Notes: generated by a model not told the origin, from the letters alone. DNA of 64,000 nt from Methylobacterium mesophilicum (GCF_022179445.1 NZ_BPQU01000001.1:444984-508983), one strand, 5' to 3'. Shown: positions 42,475-51,536, counted from the first letter of the stretch. Made by a program: numbers and translations.

Positions 42475-45400
42475 TCACTCGGCGGGTTGCGGTGCCGCAC
42501 TTTCGTGCTCCTGGGACGCGGCGGGCTTACCCAGGAGCCGCTCGAAGGCGACGTAAAAAGTCGGCGTCACGAACAGGGTGATGAAGGTCGCCACAAGCAG
42601 GCCGCCGATCACAACGGTGCCCATCGAGACCCGGGCGTTGGCGCCGGCGCCGCTGGCGATGGCGAGCGGTACCGAGCCCATGATGAACGCGAACGAGGTC
42701 ATCAGGATCGGGCGCATGCGCAGACGCGCCGCGTCCTGGGCGGCCTTGAGCACGTCCTCGCCCTGCTTGCGCAGATCCTCGGCGAACGCGACCAGCAGGA
42801 TCGAGTTCTTGGCCGCCAGCCCGACCAGGAGCAGGAGGCCAACCTGCCCGAAGATGTCGAGGGCGAGCCCCCGGATGGCCAGGAAGCCCACCGCGCCGAA
42901 GATCGCGATCGGCGTGCCGAGCAGAATCACGAAGGGTAGGCGCAGGGACTCGTATTGCCCGGCCAGCAGCAGGAAGATCATCAGCGTGCCGAGGCCGAAG
43001 ATCAGCGGCGCGTAGCCCCCGGCGATCTTCTCCTGGTAGGCGACGTCGGTCCATTCCACCGCGTAAGTGGACGGCAGCTTGGAGTCAGCCAGGGCCTCGA
43101 TCGCCGCAATGGCGGTGCCCGAACTGGCGTTGGCCGCGGTGTCCACTGCGATCTCGATGGTGGGGTAGGTGTTATAGGACAGGACCGCGGTCGGGCCGGT
43201 GACAAAGTGCGTCTGGATCAGCGAGCCGACGCGGACAGGCTCACCGCGGTTGTTGAGCACGGTGAGCGCCTCGACATCCTCGATCGTACGGCGGCCCGAG
43301 GCCTCGCTCTGCACGTAGACTTGGTAGACGTAGCCGAAGCGGTTGAAGAGGTTGACGAAGCTCGATCCGACATAGGTCCCCAGCGCGTCGAACAGGTTCT
43401 GGAGCGGCACGCCGAGTTGCTCGGCCTTGGCCCGGTCGATCTCAAGCCGCATCTGCGGGACGCCGTAGCTGGTCGTCGGGATCGCGCGGCCGACCGAGGG
43501 CAGCTTCTCCATCTCGGCGATGAAGCGCTGGGCGGCCTCGGCGAGCTTGAGCCCGCCGGTACCGCTGCGGTCCTGTAGTTCCAGGGTGAGGCCGCTGCGC
43601 GAGCCGAGCCCGGGGAGCGGGGAGGGGTTCACCACCCGGATCTGGCCATCGGGGTCGTGCTTGAAGTGCTTCTGGACCGTCGCGATGACATCGGTGACGC
43701 TCTGGTCGCGCTCGCCCCAGGGCTTCAGCGTCGGAATCTGGAAACCGTAGAACGGCGCGATCGCGTCCGCGAGGATGCTGCGGCCGGTCACCCCGATCGT
43801 GTGCTCCACGCTCGGGATCTCGCGCAGGGCCTCGCCGACACGGTCGACCATCCGGTCGGTGCGCGCCACGGAAGCGCCCTTCGGCAGGACCACGTCGGCA
43901 AAGAAGTAGCCCTGGTCCTCGTCCGGCACGAAGCCGGAAGGCCGCTGCATCGTCATCCACACGGTCACGGCAGCGAAAAGCACGAACACGATGGCGACGA
44001 GGGCGATGTGGCCGGTCAGCCAGCCGATCGCGGCCACGAGGCGGCGGCTCGCGCCCTCCAGCCCGGCGTTGAACCGGCGTAGGGGCGCCCGCCAGCGGCT
44101 CTCGTCCTTGGCGTCCGTCTCGCGGTGCTTAAGGATCAGCCCACACAAGGCTGGGGTTAGAGTCAGCGAGACCACCGCCGAGATCATCACCGAGATGGCG
44201 ATGGTCAGGGCGAACTGGTTGTACAGCTTGCCGGTGAGGCCCGGGATGAAGGCCACCGGGACGAACAGGGCGGCCAGGACAAGGGTCGTGGCGATGACGG
44301 GGCCGGCGACCTCGGTCACGGCCTCGCGAGAGGCCTCAGGGGGCGCCATGCCCTCGTCCATCAGGCGCTCGGTGTTCTCGACTACGATGATCGCGTCGTC
44401 GACCACGAGACCCACGGCCAGCACCATGCCGAGCAGGCTCAGGGTGTTGAACGAGAAGCCGAGCAGGGCCATCGGCCCAAAGGTCCCGATCAGCGCCACC
44501 GGCACTGCGATGGCCGGGATCAGGGTCGCCCGCCAGTTCTGGAGGAACAGGTAGGTGACGATCACCACCAGGACGAGCGCCTCGAACAGAGTGCGCACGA
44601 CCTCGAAGATCGCTTCCTTGACAAATTCCGTGCGGTCGAGGGCGATCTTGTATTTCAAGCCCGGCGGGAAGCGCTTGGCGAGGTCCACCATCGTGGCGCG
44701 GGCGCCGTCCATCACCTGAACCGCGTTGGCATCCGGGTTCTGATAGAGCCCGAGGGTGGCCGAGGGGGCTCCGTCGAAGCTCGATCGGACGCCGTACTGC
44801 TCGGAGCCGAGCTCGACCCGCGCCACGTCGCGGATGCGGACCACGGAGCCGTCCGGGTTCGCGCGCAGGAGGATGTTGCCGAATTCCTCGGGCTGGCGCA
44901 GGCGCCCCTGGGTCACGAGTTGCAGCTCGAAGGCGGTCGCCTGATCGACCGGCGGCTTGCCGAGGGTGCCCGTGGTGATCTGGGCGTTCTGCTGTGTGAT
45001 GGCGGTGGTGACCGCGCCCGGGCTGATACCGAGGGCCTCCATCTTCAACGGATCGAGCCAGATCCGCATGGCGTAGCGCTTGTTGGAGAAGTTGACGATG
45101 CGGCCCATGCCCTGCACCCGGCGCAGCGGCTTGATCACCTGCGTCTCGGCCCAGTTGGCCAGAAACAGCTCGTCGTAGGGCGCGCCGTCCTCTGCGTAGA
45201 GGACGATGTTGCCGAGCCGCTGGCGCGAGCTCTTCGTGATTTCGAGACCCTGCGCGTTGACCGAGGGCGGGAGCTTGGCCTCCGCCCGGTTGGCGCGGGT
45301 GAGGACCTCGGCTGCCGCGGCGTCGAGGTCCGAGCCGACCTCGAAGGTTGCGTCCATGCTGACGCTGCCGTCGGTGTTGCTGGTCGAGTTGATGTAGAGC

Positions 45401-45624
45401 AGGTTCTGGGCGCCGTTGATCTCCTGCTCCAGCGGGATCGCGATGGCCTCGTAGGCCTGCTGCGCGCTGGCCCCCGGATAGGTCGCCTGAATGTTGATGA
45501 TCGGTGGGGCGATCTCGGGAAACTGGGCGATCGGCAAGGTCAGGCCGGCGACCGCGCCGATCAGCGTAATCAACACGGAGATGACGCCGGCCAGTACCGG
45601 CCGATCGACGAAGCGGGCGAACAT
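42475..45624 (-). CDS. RND multidrug efflux pump, inner-membrane transporter (AcrB/MexB family)
   Basis: 1049 residues, the usual size of an HAE1 RND transporter. It starts at the ATG 45622-45624 (MFARFVDRPVLAGV). Twelve helices are expected, with two large periplasmic domains. The proton-relay Asp pair lies in VGLVVDDAIIVVENTER. Other family blocks are visible (PIAQFPEIAPP, TYPGASAQ, PGFVPDEDQGYFFADV-like). It exports drugs or solvents with an adaptor and an outer-membrane channel. The adaptor gene is divergent, and no TolC-type gene is adjacent. Confidence 0.95.
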   Translation of the reverse strand: MFARFVDRPVLAGVISVLITLIGAVAGLTLPIAQFPEIAPPIINIQATYPGASAQQAYEAIAIPLEQEINGAQNLLYINSTSNTDGSVSMDATFEVGSDLDAAAAEVLTRANRAEAKLPPSVNAQGLEITKSSRQRLGNIVLYAEDGAPYDELFLANWAETQVIKPLRRVQGMGRIVNFSNKRYAMRIWLDPLKMEALGISPGAVTTAITQQNAQITTGTLGKPPVDQATAFELQLVTQGRLRQPEEFGNILLRANPDGSVVRIRDVARVELGSEQYGVRSSFDGAPSATLGLYQNPDANAVQVMDGARATMVDLAKRFPPGLKYKIALDRTEFVKEAIFEVVRTLFEALVLVVIVTYLFLQNWRATLIPAIAVPVALIGTFGPMALLGFSFNTLSLLGMVLAVGLVVDDAIIVVENTERLMDEGMAPPEASREAVTEVAGPVIATTLVLAALFVPVAFIPGLTGKLYNQFALTIAISVMISAVVSLTLTPALCGLILKHRETDAKDESRWRAPLRRFNAGLEGASRRLVAAIGWLTGHIALVAIVFVLFAAVTVWMTMQRPSGFVPDEDQGYFFADVVLPKGASVARTDRMVDRVGEALREIPSVEHTIGVTGRSILADAIAPFYGFQIPTLKPWGERDQSVTDVIATVQKHFKHDPDGQIRVVNPSPLPGLGSRSGLTLELQDRSGTGGLKLAEAAQRFIAEMEKLPSVGRAIPTTSYGVPQMRLEIDRAKAEQLGVPLQNLFDALGTYVGSSFVNLFNRFGYVYQVYVQSEASGRRTIEDVEALTVLNNRGEPVRVGSLIQTHFVTGPTAVLSYNTYPTIEIAVDTAANASSGTAIAAIEALADSKLPSTYAVEWTDVAYQEKIAGGYAPLIFGLGTLMIFLLLAGQYESLRLPFVILLGTPIAIFGAVGFLAIRGLALDIFGQVGLLLLVGLAAKNSILLVAFAEDLRKQGEDVLKAAQDAARLRMRPILMTSFAFIMGSVPLAIASGAGANARVSMGTVVIGGLLVATFITLFVTPTFYVAFERLLGKPAASQEHESAAPQPAE

Positions 45625-45757
45625 GCGGGATCGTGACTTCCGGTCGTGCGCCGCCGACGTGGAGGCCGCGTTGCAACGTCTGGCCGATGAGCGTGTTCCT
45701 CTGCCGCCGGGGCGCTCGCGCTCGCGGGGGGCGGAGCCGCCGGTCTTGGGAGCGTCA

Positions 45758-46972
45758 GTGGTGCGGAGAGCAGTCAAGGTTGGTATCGGAGCGGGGCTGA
45801 TCGTCCTGGCGGGCGCAGGGGGCTGGTACGCGGCCGGGCGACCCACGCCGGAGCGGATCGCCGCCGCGCTGCCTTTCACCGGTGACAAGGCGACGACGGA
45901 GCCGGCCGAGCCGCCGCTGGATGTCCGGACCATCACCGTCCGCAAAGTGAAGGTCCCGATCGCCGTCACTTATACCGGCACGATCATCTCCCAACAGGAT
46001 GCCACCTTGCAGGCGCGGGTGACCGGCAACGTGACGGAGCGCCCGTTCGAACCGGGTGGCCACGTCAAGAAAGGGCAGGTGCTCTTTCACATCGATCCGC
46101 GGCCCTTCGAGGTGGCGCTGCAGACTGCCAAGTCGCAGCAGGCCCAGGCCCAGGCCCAGCTCACCTTCGCCCAGGCGGAGGTGGACCGGACCGAGACGCT
46201 CGCCGACAAGGGCTACGCCACCGAGCAGCGGTTCCAGCAGCTCCAGGCGAACCGGACCTCTGCCGTGGCCCAGGTGCAAGGTGCGGAGGCCGCCATCGCC
46301 CGGCAGAACCTCAACCTGGATTACGCGGTCGTTAACGCCCCCTTCGACGGGCGCGCCAGCTTGTCGACCATCAATCCCGGCGATCTCGTCATCGAGAACC
46401 AGACCCAATTGGTTTCCGTGGTCCAGCTCGATCCCATCGACATCCAGATGGCCCTGTCCTCCGAGGATTCCGAAGCGGTCCGGGCGGCGATGCGGGACGG
46501 GGGCGTCACCGTGTCGGTGCTCGGCGAAGACGGAAAGCCGGTGCGCGAGGCCAAGATCTACCAGCTCGACAACCGGTTCGATCCCCGGACGGCCCGCCGC
46601 CTCGTCCGGGCCCTGATGCCGAACGACGACGAGCGCTTCCTGCCAGGCCAGTTCGTCCGCGCCAGCATCCGGACGGGCACGAAGGACAGGCTGCTGGTGC
46701 CGACCGTCGCCCTCGACTCGCAACTGGCCCAACAGATCGTCTACGCGGTCGACGCGAACGGCACGGTTCAGCAGAAGCCCGTGACGACCGGGGACACCTA
46801 CGGCGAGAACACCGCGATCCTGGAGGGGCTTTCGGATGGCGACCAAGTGGTCGTCGATCACCTGCAGGAGATGCGGCAGAACCTGAAGGTCGTCGCCCGG
46901 TCGGCAGGGGAGGTCGAGCCCGATCGGAAGCTCGGGACCGGGGACGCACCGGCCTCGGGCAAGCCCGGCTGA
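45758..46972 (+). CDS. RND efflux periplasmic adaptor (membrane fusion protein)
   Basis: About 404 residues from the GTG at 45758 with GGGAG before it. An upstream ATG at 45623 would overlap the transporter's start and add an Arg-rich stretch. An N-terminal anchor (VGIGAGLIVLAGAGGWYAAG) is followed by the lipoyl half-motifs (DATLQARVTGNVTERPFEPG, then GHVKKGQVLFHIDPRPFEVA), an alpha-hairpin, the second lipoyl half (YAVVNAPFDGRAS) and beta-barrel domains. It joins the RND transporter to an outer-membrane channel. It is transcribed away from the transporter gene, across about 130 bp that must hold both promoters. Confidence 0.9.
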   Translation: MVRRAVKVGIGAGLIVLAGAGGWYAAGRPTPERIAAALPFTGDKATTEPAEPPLDVRTITVRKVKVPIAVTYTGTIISQQDATLQARVTGNVTERPFEPGGHVKKGQVLFHIDPRPFEVALQTAKSQQAQAQAQLTFAQAEVDRTETLADKGYATEQRFQQLQANRTSAVAQVQGAEAAIARQNLNLDYAVVNAPFDGRASLSTINPGDLVIENQTQLVSVVQLDPIDIQMALSSEDSEAVRAAMRDGGVTVSVLGEDGKPVREAKIYQLDNRFDPRTARRLVRALMPNDDERFLPGQFVRASIRTGTKDRLLVPTVALDSQLAQQIVYAVDANGTVQQKPVTTGDTYGENTAILEGLSDGDQVVVDHLQEMRQNLKVVARSAGEVEPDRKLGTGDAPASGKPG

Positions 46973-47037
46973 GGTCGGCGCTACGTGATCCCGTATCGCG
47001 CCGCATCCCAATTCCGTCGTCTCGGGACAACGCCTCC

Positions 47038-47340
47038 ATGTCGAAGCCTCGTCTTGCCCTCGCTGCCCTTCTCCTGATCGTCGGCGGCCTGCCCGCGACC
47101 GCGCGCACGGCCGAGTGCCGGGTCACCCGCGACGCCTACGCTTCGCTGAAGCAGGGGACGCGCTACAATCAGGCGGTGAAGATCCTCGGCTGCCCGGGTC
47201 GTCGGATGACCCACATGGAGATCGGCACGGTTCAGCGGGCGACGTATTCCTGGCGCGGAACCGGCAGCACCGGCGCCAACCTGAACCTGTCCTTCCGCAA
47301 CGGTCGGCTCACGAGCAAGTCGCAGCTCGGCCTGCACTGA
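47038..47340 (+). CDS. BamE/SmpA-like small secreted protein (DUF3862-type)
   Basis: 100 residues with a signal peptide (LALAALLLIVGGLPATARTA). The mature part has the features of the BamE-like fold: ASLKQGTRYNQAVKILGCPG, where the helix follows a start such as YxxLxxGxxY, then two strands (RATYSWRG, LNLSFRNGRL). Two Cys may pair. Proteins of this type are often lipoproteins, but no lipobox is visible here. Function is unknown. Confidence 0.68.
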   Translation: MSKPRLALAALLLIVGGLPATARTAECRVTRDAYASLKQGTRYNQAVKILGCPGRRMTHMEIGTVQRATYSWRGTGSTGANLNLSFRNGRLTSKSQLGLH

Positions 47341-47456
47341 ACGTGCTGATTTTGTTCGCGTCGACGGACCGAATCACAGGGAACGACGATGGCGCGGGTG
47401 CATTGCCGGCTCAACGCACATGCACCCACGTTCTTTCGAGAGGATATGATCGAGCG

Positions 47457-47783
47457 ATGACCGCCAGATCCTTCGCAGCCATCGTTCGGTCTTACCCGCT
47501 GAGTCTCAGCTTGGCCGTGGGCGTTTTGGCCGCTGGCCTCGCTGCTCCCCCACACGCGCTGTCCCAATCAGCCGCGAGCCGGATCGATCAACCGACTCCG
47601 GGGACGATGCCGGCAGCGCCGGACCGGAACCAATCCGGGCGAGGCGGTCGTAACGATCAGGTCTCTCCCCCGAGCGCGATCCAGTCCTCGACCGATGTGA
47701 TGCAATCGCAGGGCGCAGTTCAGGGCCAAGGTGCGCCGAGCCGCACGAATCCGATGCAGCATTTGCCGGAGAGCATGCGGTAG
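47457..47783 (+). CDS. Small secreted low-complexity protein, 108 aa
   Basis: Starts at the ATG 47457. A signal peptide (LSLSLAVGVLAAGLAAPPHA) is followed by a Gln/Ser/Pro/Asn-rich, probably disordered mature part without Cys. The family is unknown. The frame is open upstream, but that portion overlaps the previous gene. Confidence 0.45.
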   Translation: MTARSFAAIVRSYPLSLSLAVGVLAAGLAAPPHALSQSAASRIDQPTPGTMPAAPDRNQSGRGGRNDQVSPPSAIQSSTDVMQSQGAVQGQGAPSRTNPMQHLPESMR

Positions 47784-48194
47784 GGTCGGAAATGTCCTGA
47801 ATAATATGGTCGGGTACATTCAAGTTAAGCTGAGTTCGACCCTGCAGGTATGCCGTGGCTGCCGGAAACGTGCGCTGTTCGCGCACCGTACCGCCTATGT
47901 CAGTGGACGCCACATATCATCGGGCGAAACGGGGTGATCCAAGGTTAAAGCCTGTGAGCCCGAGCACTGCCCGGAACCAAATCCGCGCTTTCCCTACACA
48001 GAACCCGGGTTGCTGAACGTTCACCCCCCCGGATTGATCGCTTCGTTTAGTCTGAGAACTCCGGCCGACTGAGTTTCGACACTGCGTCCGGCAGCCTGCG
48101 GGTGGTCGGGGAATGGGCAATGCGGAGGCGACGCAGGAATCGCGTGTTGGAACGATCGCCCGGCAAGGTGCCGTCGGCGCAGTTCGCGCGCGGC
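47784..48194. other. Intergenic region between convergent small genes
   Basis: AT-richer at 47795-47835. No gene, repeat or RNA signature was recognised. Confidence 0.3.
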
Positions 48195-48397
48195 TTACTG
48201 AAGGACAAGTCGGCCGAGGTAGCGGACCATGAGTTCGCCCGTGGCCCCGGCCGCATAGTCTGCCGGCGGCTCGTCTGCCGCGGGGGGATGAGATCCGTAA
48301 TGCGCAGGCCACCCAGGATCGCCATGAGCTCGAAACGCGCCATCCCGGACTCTATGGCTTCCTGGATGGCCTGCGCCTCGAAGGCATGCGGGACCAT
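48195..48397 (-). pseudogene. Small protein gene with a homopolymer frameshift
   Basis: The reverse frame from the ATG at 48397 reads a coherent N-terminus (VPHAFEAQAIQEAIESGMAR, then FELMAILGGLRITDLIP) and then loses sense at a run of six G at 48282-48287. One more base in that run would continue into PPAADEPPADYAAGATGELM, then VRYLGRLVLQ and a stop at 48195, giving 67 residues. Either a real frameshift or a sequencing error has broken it. It begins two bases after the stop of the upstream gene, so the two form an operon. No family is recognised. Confidence 0.5.
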
Positions 48398-48399
48398 GC

Positions 48400-48606
48400 T
48401 CAGGCCCGTATCCCCGGGTCCGTGGGTGCCCCAGGCAGGCGATCGGGGCCGATACCAGGCTGCACCGGTTCGTCGATAGGCGCGTCCTCGTAGGGCGCGG
48501 ACGGCTCGTCCGGCCCGAGCGAACGTTCGCCCGGGAACGGCCGCGGCGGCATCTCGGTGGGGATGTCACCGCCGGGGATCGGATCGGGCATGCCGGGATT
48601 GGCCAT
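48400..48606 (-). CDS. Small proline-rich hypothetical protein, 68 aa
   Basis: The ATG at 48606 is chosen because GGAGGA lies seven bases upstream. The product is acidic, Pro/Gly-rich and probably disordered (PDPIPGGDIPTEMPPRPFPG). It is followed at once by the frameshifted 67-aa gene. A 16-bp dyad lies about 200 bases upstream at 48809 and may regulate it. Confidence 0.55.
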   Translation of the reverse strand: MANPGMPDPIPGGDIPTEMPPRPFPGERSLGPDEPSAPYEDAPIDEPVQPGIGPDRLPGAPTDPGIRA

Positions 48607-48808
48607 CGTGGGATCCTCCATGATTGTTCGCGATGGGTGGCCTACGGGCCGGACGTGCGCCCGGAGCGGCACGACGTCCGGCCCTGCGGCCATGCCGGAC
48701 CTGATCGGGGGGACTCTTTGGGCCCGGCATAACTTCGGGATTCGCGTGCCGTTTGCTTCGATGCGTTTGGCGATGACCGTGAGATATGATCGCCGCGAGA
48801 CCGCTCAA

Positions 48809-48824
48809 TGATGCAGATGTATCA
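48809..48824. promoter_or_regulatory. 16-bp imperfect dyad, candidate operator (copy 1)
   Basis: The sequence TGATGCAGATGTATCA is an imperfect palindrome (TGAT-n-CA-nn-TG-n-ATCA). A copy differing by one base lies in inverted orientation at 51456-51471, and the shared sequence extends to 18 of 19 bases. This copy lies between the sigma-factor operon end and the promoter side of the 68-aa gene. Dyads of this size suit LuxR-type regulators, one of which is encoded nearby. Confidence 0.4.
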
Positions 48825-48888
48825 TTTCGACAGGCTATATTCCGGTAAAATTCAGCGTGTGTCGCGTCAGTCCTCACCCGCGCGCGAT

Positions 48889-49110
48889 CTATGGCGACGT
48901 CGCGGCGGTAGGCGGCATCGGGCATCCGGCCAGGATCTGGAAATTTCCGCCGTAGCCGAGCGCGACAGCTTTCCAGAACGCCAACCGTTGATCGGGGGCG
49001 CGAACCCGCAGGTAGCTGTCGAGGGCAGCCTGGACCTGAGCGGCGGTGGGCGCGGGATCGAATGACGGGGCGGCTCCCTCGACGTCGAACGCAGGCACTT
49101 GCTCAGTCAT
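48889..49110 (-). CDS. Small protein coupled to the ECF sigma factor, 73 aa
   Basis: The ATG at 49108-49110 overlaps the sigma factor's stop (TGATG), so synthesis is coupled. The frame is open upstream, but that part is a shadow of the sigma gene. The protein is soluble with a helical centre (TAAQVQAALDSYLRVRAPDQ, then RLAFWKAVALGYGG) and Pro-rich ends. It does not resemble NepR or zinc anti-sigma factors, yet its position makes an anti-sigma or accessory role possible. Confidence 0.55.
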   Translation of the reverse strand: MTEQVPAFDVEGAAPSFDPAPTAAQVQAALDSYLRVRAPDQRLAFWKAVALGYGGNFQILAGCPMPPTAATSP

Positions 49111-49778
49111 GACGGGCCCAGGGCGATGGCAAGGCGCTCTCGTGCCCGGCTGACCCGGCTCTTCACTGTTCCCACCTGACAACCGAGGATGGCGGCCGCC
49201 TCCTCGTGCCGGAGCCCGTCCACTGTCACCAGCAGCAAGGTCTCGCGCTGGTCTTCGGGAAGGGTCTCCAGCGCGCACTGCAACTCGGAGATGGCGATCC
49301 GATGCTCCTGGTCGGGTGCCGATGACAACGTACCTGCGATGGCCCCGTCGACATCCTCGACCTCGCGGCGCATGCGCTGGCGTTGGTTCAGATGCGTGTT
49401 GCGCAGGATCGTGAACAACCACGCGATGAGATTCGTACCGTCCTCGAACCGAAACCGGTGCTCCCAGGCCTTGAGCAGGGTCGCCTGAACCAAGTCGTCC
49501 GCTTGGGCGGCGCCGTCTGTCCGCACGTGGGCGAAGCGGCGCAGGCGCGGCACGAGGGCGATGAGCTCGTCGCCGAACGTTTTTGTGACCTGTCGCTCCG
49601 CCTCAGCGTCGAGCAAGGCGGCACGGAGGCGAAGCAAAACCTGGCCGAGCCGCGTGTCGTTATCGATCGCCTCTGTTTTAGGGATGAGCTGATCCAGTCG
49701 CCGTCCGATTGCATCCTGGACGTGACGGAGCGATCCCTCGCTCGGCGAAGGTTTTTCAGAGATCGTGCTTAAGTACAT
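49107..49778 (-). CDS. ECF sigma factor, EcfG-like, with N-terminal extension
   Basis: 223 residues. From about residue 65 it is a standard ECF sigma factor: region 2 (ADDLVQATLLKAWEHRFRF, then TNLIAWLFTILRNTHLNQRQ), and region 4 (LETLPEDQRETLLLVTVDGL, then ILGCQVGTVKSRVSRARERL). The pattern is closest to EcfG-type factors that drive the alphaproteobacterial general stress response. Residues 1-63 are an unusual extension, helical and charged (GRRLDQLIPKTEAIDNDTRL). Neither nepR nor phyR is adjacent. It likely recruits RNA polymerase to stress promoters. Confidence 0.87.
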   Translation of the reverse strand: MYLSTISEKPSPSEGSLRHVQDAIGRRLDQLIPKTEAIDNDTRLGQVLLRLRAALLDAEAERQVTKTFGDELIALVPRLRRFAHVRTDGAAQADDLVQATLLKAWEHRFRFEDGTNLIAWLFTILRNTHLNQRQRMRREVEDVDGAIAGTLSSAPDQEHRIAISELQCALETLPEDQRETLLLVTVDGLRHEEAAAILGCQVGTVKSRVSRARERLAIALGPS

Positions 49779-49983
49779 GCGAGGGGACTCGACCTTCCTG
49801 CAGGCAACGACTGGCTGTATCCGCCCCTCTACGCCGGAAAACTCACTTGTGGTTTTGACTGATCGATCACGTTCACGTCAATGATCCAGATATACCAATC
49901 CAGCGCCAGAATCGACTGGAACCCTCTTGTGCCGCGGCCTGTTACGGCTTGGCTTGATCCGGGCAACGGGAGGATGGTCGGAG

Positions 49984-51444
49984 GTGACAGTTAGCGTCGA
50001 CAGGCATGAGCTTCGGCAGATTATCGCCGGCCTGAGCGAGGGCGTGATTCTGGTCGAGCCCGATCAGACCATCGCCTACGCCAATGAGGCCGCGCTCGCG
50101 ATGCACGGGGCGGAGACCGTCGGCGAACTCGGCGAAACGGTCGAGCAATACCGCGAGCGTTTCGCCCTTCGCTACCGCAACAATCACACGCCAAACCAGT
50201 ATCCGATGGAGCGCGTCGTCTCGGGTGAGCGCTTCCACGATGTCATCGTCGACGTGAAGCGCACTGACCGGCCGGACGTCGACTTCGTCCATTCCCTGCG
50301 CAGCCTGGTCGCCACAGACCGCGAGGGTAATCCGAGCTGCCTTGCGCTCATCCTAAAGGATGTCTCGGACCAGTTCGAAGCCGAGGAGCGCTTCGAGGCC
50401 ACCTTCAACGCCAACCCTGCACCGGCGGTGATCTGCCGGCTTTCGGACTTGCGCCACGTCAAGGTCAATCTCGGCTTCCTGGAGATGACCGGGTACACCC
50501 GCGACGCCGTCATCGGCCGCAGCGTCTACGAGGTCGACGTGCTGTCTGGCGCCCGCAGTCGGGATCTCGCGATCTCGCGCCTCAACAGCGGCGGCACCAT
50601 CCCGCAGATGGAAGCCTGCCTCGACCTACCCGACGGAGGCAGCCGCTACGTGATCGTCGCCGGCCAGCCGATGGAACTCGGCGATGAGCCCTGCATGCTC
50701 TTCACCTTCGCGGACTTGGAACTGCGCCGGAAGGCCGAGACGGCCCTGCGTCAGAGCGAGGAGCGCTTCGCCAAGGCGTTCCGGCTCACCCCCGTTCCGA
50801 CACTGCTGGCCCGTGCCGACGGCTTCGCCATCACCGGGGTCAACGAGGCGTTCACCCGGGTGTTCGGATACGGCGCCGACAAGGTGTCCGGGCGCTCGCC
50901 GGCGGACCTCGGGCTCTGGGTTCACGATGCGGCCCGCAGCAAGTTCGAGTCGGCTGTGGCGCGCACGGGCTACGTCCTGGGCCTGGAGGTCTGCCTCAAG
51001 CACGAGGACGGCACCAATTTCGATTGCCTGGTCTCTGCGGAGCGCGTGGAGATCGGCTCCGAGACATTCGCCCTGTTGGTCCTGCAAGACATTACCGAGC
51101 GCAAGCGCACCGAGCGCGAGCTGTTCGAGGCCATCGAGACGGTGATGGCCGATACGTCCTGGTTCAGCCGGGGGCTGATCGAGAAGCTCGCCAACCTGCG
51201 ACGGCCGGGGACCGACCACAAGGACGGCATCGTCCCCAACGTCTCGGTGCGCGAGCGTCAGATCCTCGACCTGATCTGCCAGGGGCTCGGGGACGATGCC
51301 ATCGCCAAGCGGCTGAACCTGTCCCGGAACACGGTGCGTAACCACTCGGCGTCGCTCTACCGGAAGCTCGACGTCCACAAGCGCGCAGAAGCCATCGTAT
51401 GGGGGCGCGACAACGGATTTCCGTTAGATCAGCCGAGCAAATAA
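49984..51444 (+). CDS. Triple-PAS LuxR-type transcription regulator
   Basis: About 486 residues from the GTG at 49984 (GGGAGG lies upstream); an earlier TTG at 49927 is possible. Three PAS domains follow (about 5-125, 130-245, 255-375), e.g. ILVEPDQTIAYANEAALAMH and ITERKRTERELFE at the end of the last. The C-terminus is a GerE-type helix-turn-helix (SVRERQILDLICQGLGDDAI, then AKRLNLSRNTVRNHSASLYR). It should sense redox, light or a small ligand in the cytosol and bind DNA dyads. It is divergent from the sigma factor and precedes the CsbD cluster; a candidate site begins 12 bases after its stop. Confidence 0.88.
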   Translation: MTVSVDRHELRQIIAGLSEGVILVEPDQTIAYANEAALAMHGAETVGELGETVEQYRERFALRYRNNHTPNQYPMERVVSGERFHDVIVDVKRTDRPDVDFVHSLRSLVATDREGNPSCLALILKDVSDQFEAEERFEATFNANPAPAVICRLSDLRHVKVNLGFLEMTGYTRDAVIGRSVYEVDVLSGARSRDLAISRLNSGGTIPQMEACLDLPDGGSRYVIVAGQPMELGDEPCMLFTFADLELRRKAETALRQSEERFAKAFRLTPVPTLLARADGFAITGVNEAFTRVFGYGADKVSGRSPADLGLWVHDAARSKFESAVARTGYVLGLEVCLKHEDGTNFDCLVSAERVEIGSETFALLVLQDITERKRTERELFEAIETVMADTSWFSRGLIEKLANLRRPGTDHKDGIVPNVSVRERQILDLICQGLGDDAIAKRLNLSRNTVRNHSASLYRKLDVHKRAEAIVWGRDNGFPLDQPSK

Positions 51445-51455
51445 AATCCCTCAAC

Positions 51456-51471
51456 TGGTACATCTGCATCA
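51456..51471. promoter_or_regulatory. 16-bp imperfect dyad, candidate operator (copy 2)
   Basis: TGGTACATCTGCATCA is the inverted near-copy of the dyad at 48809-48824 (one mismatch in 16). It lies between the PAS-LuxR gene and the first CsbD gene, about 65 bases before that gene's start, a good position for an operator controlling the stress cluster. Confidence 0.4.
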
Positions 51472-51536
51472 TTGCTCGCCGGGAGCGACGGGCCACTTGA
51501 TGAGGGGTGTCAAACGCCCAGGCTTTGGAGCACCCC

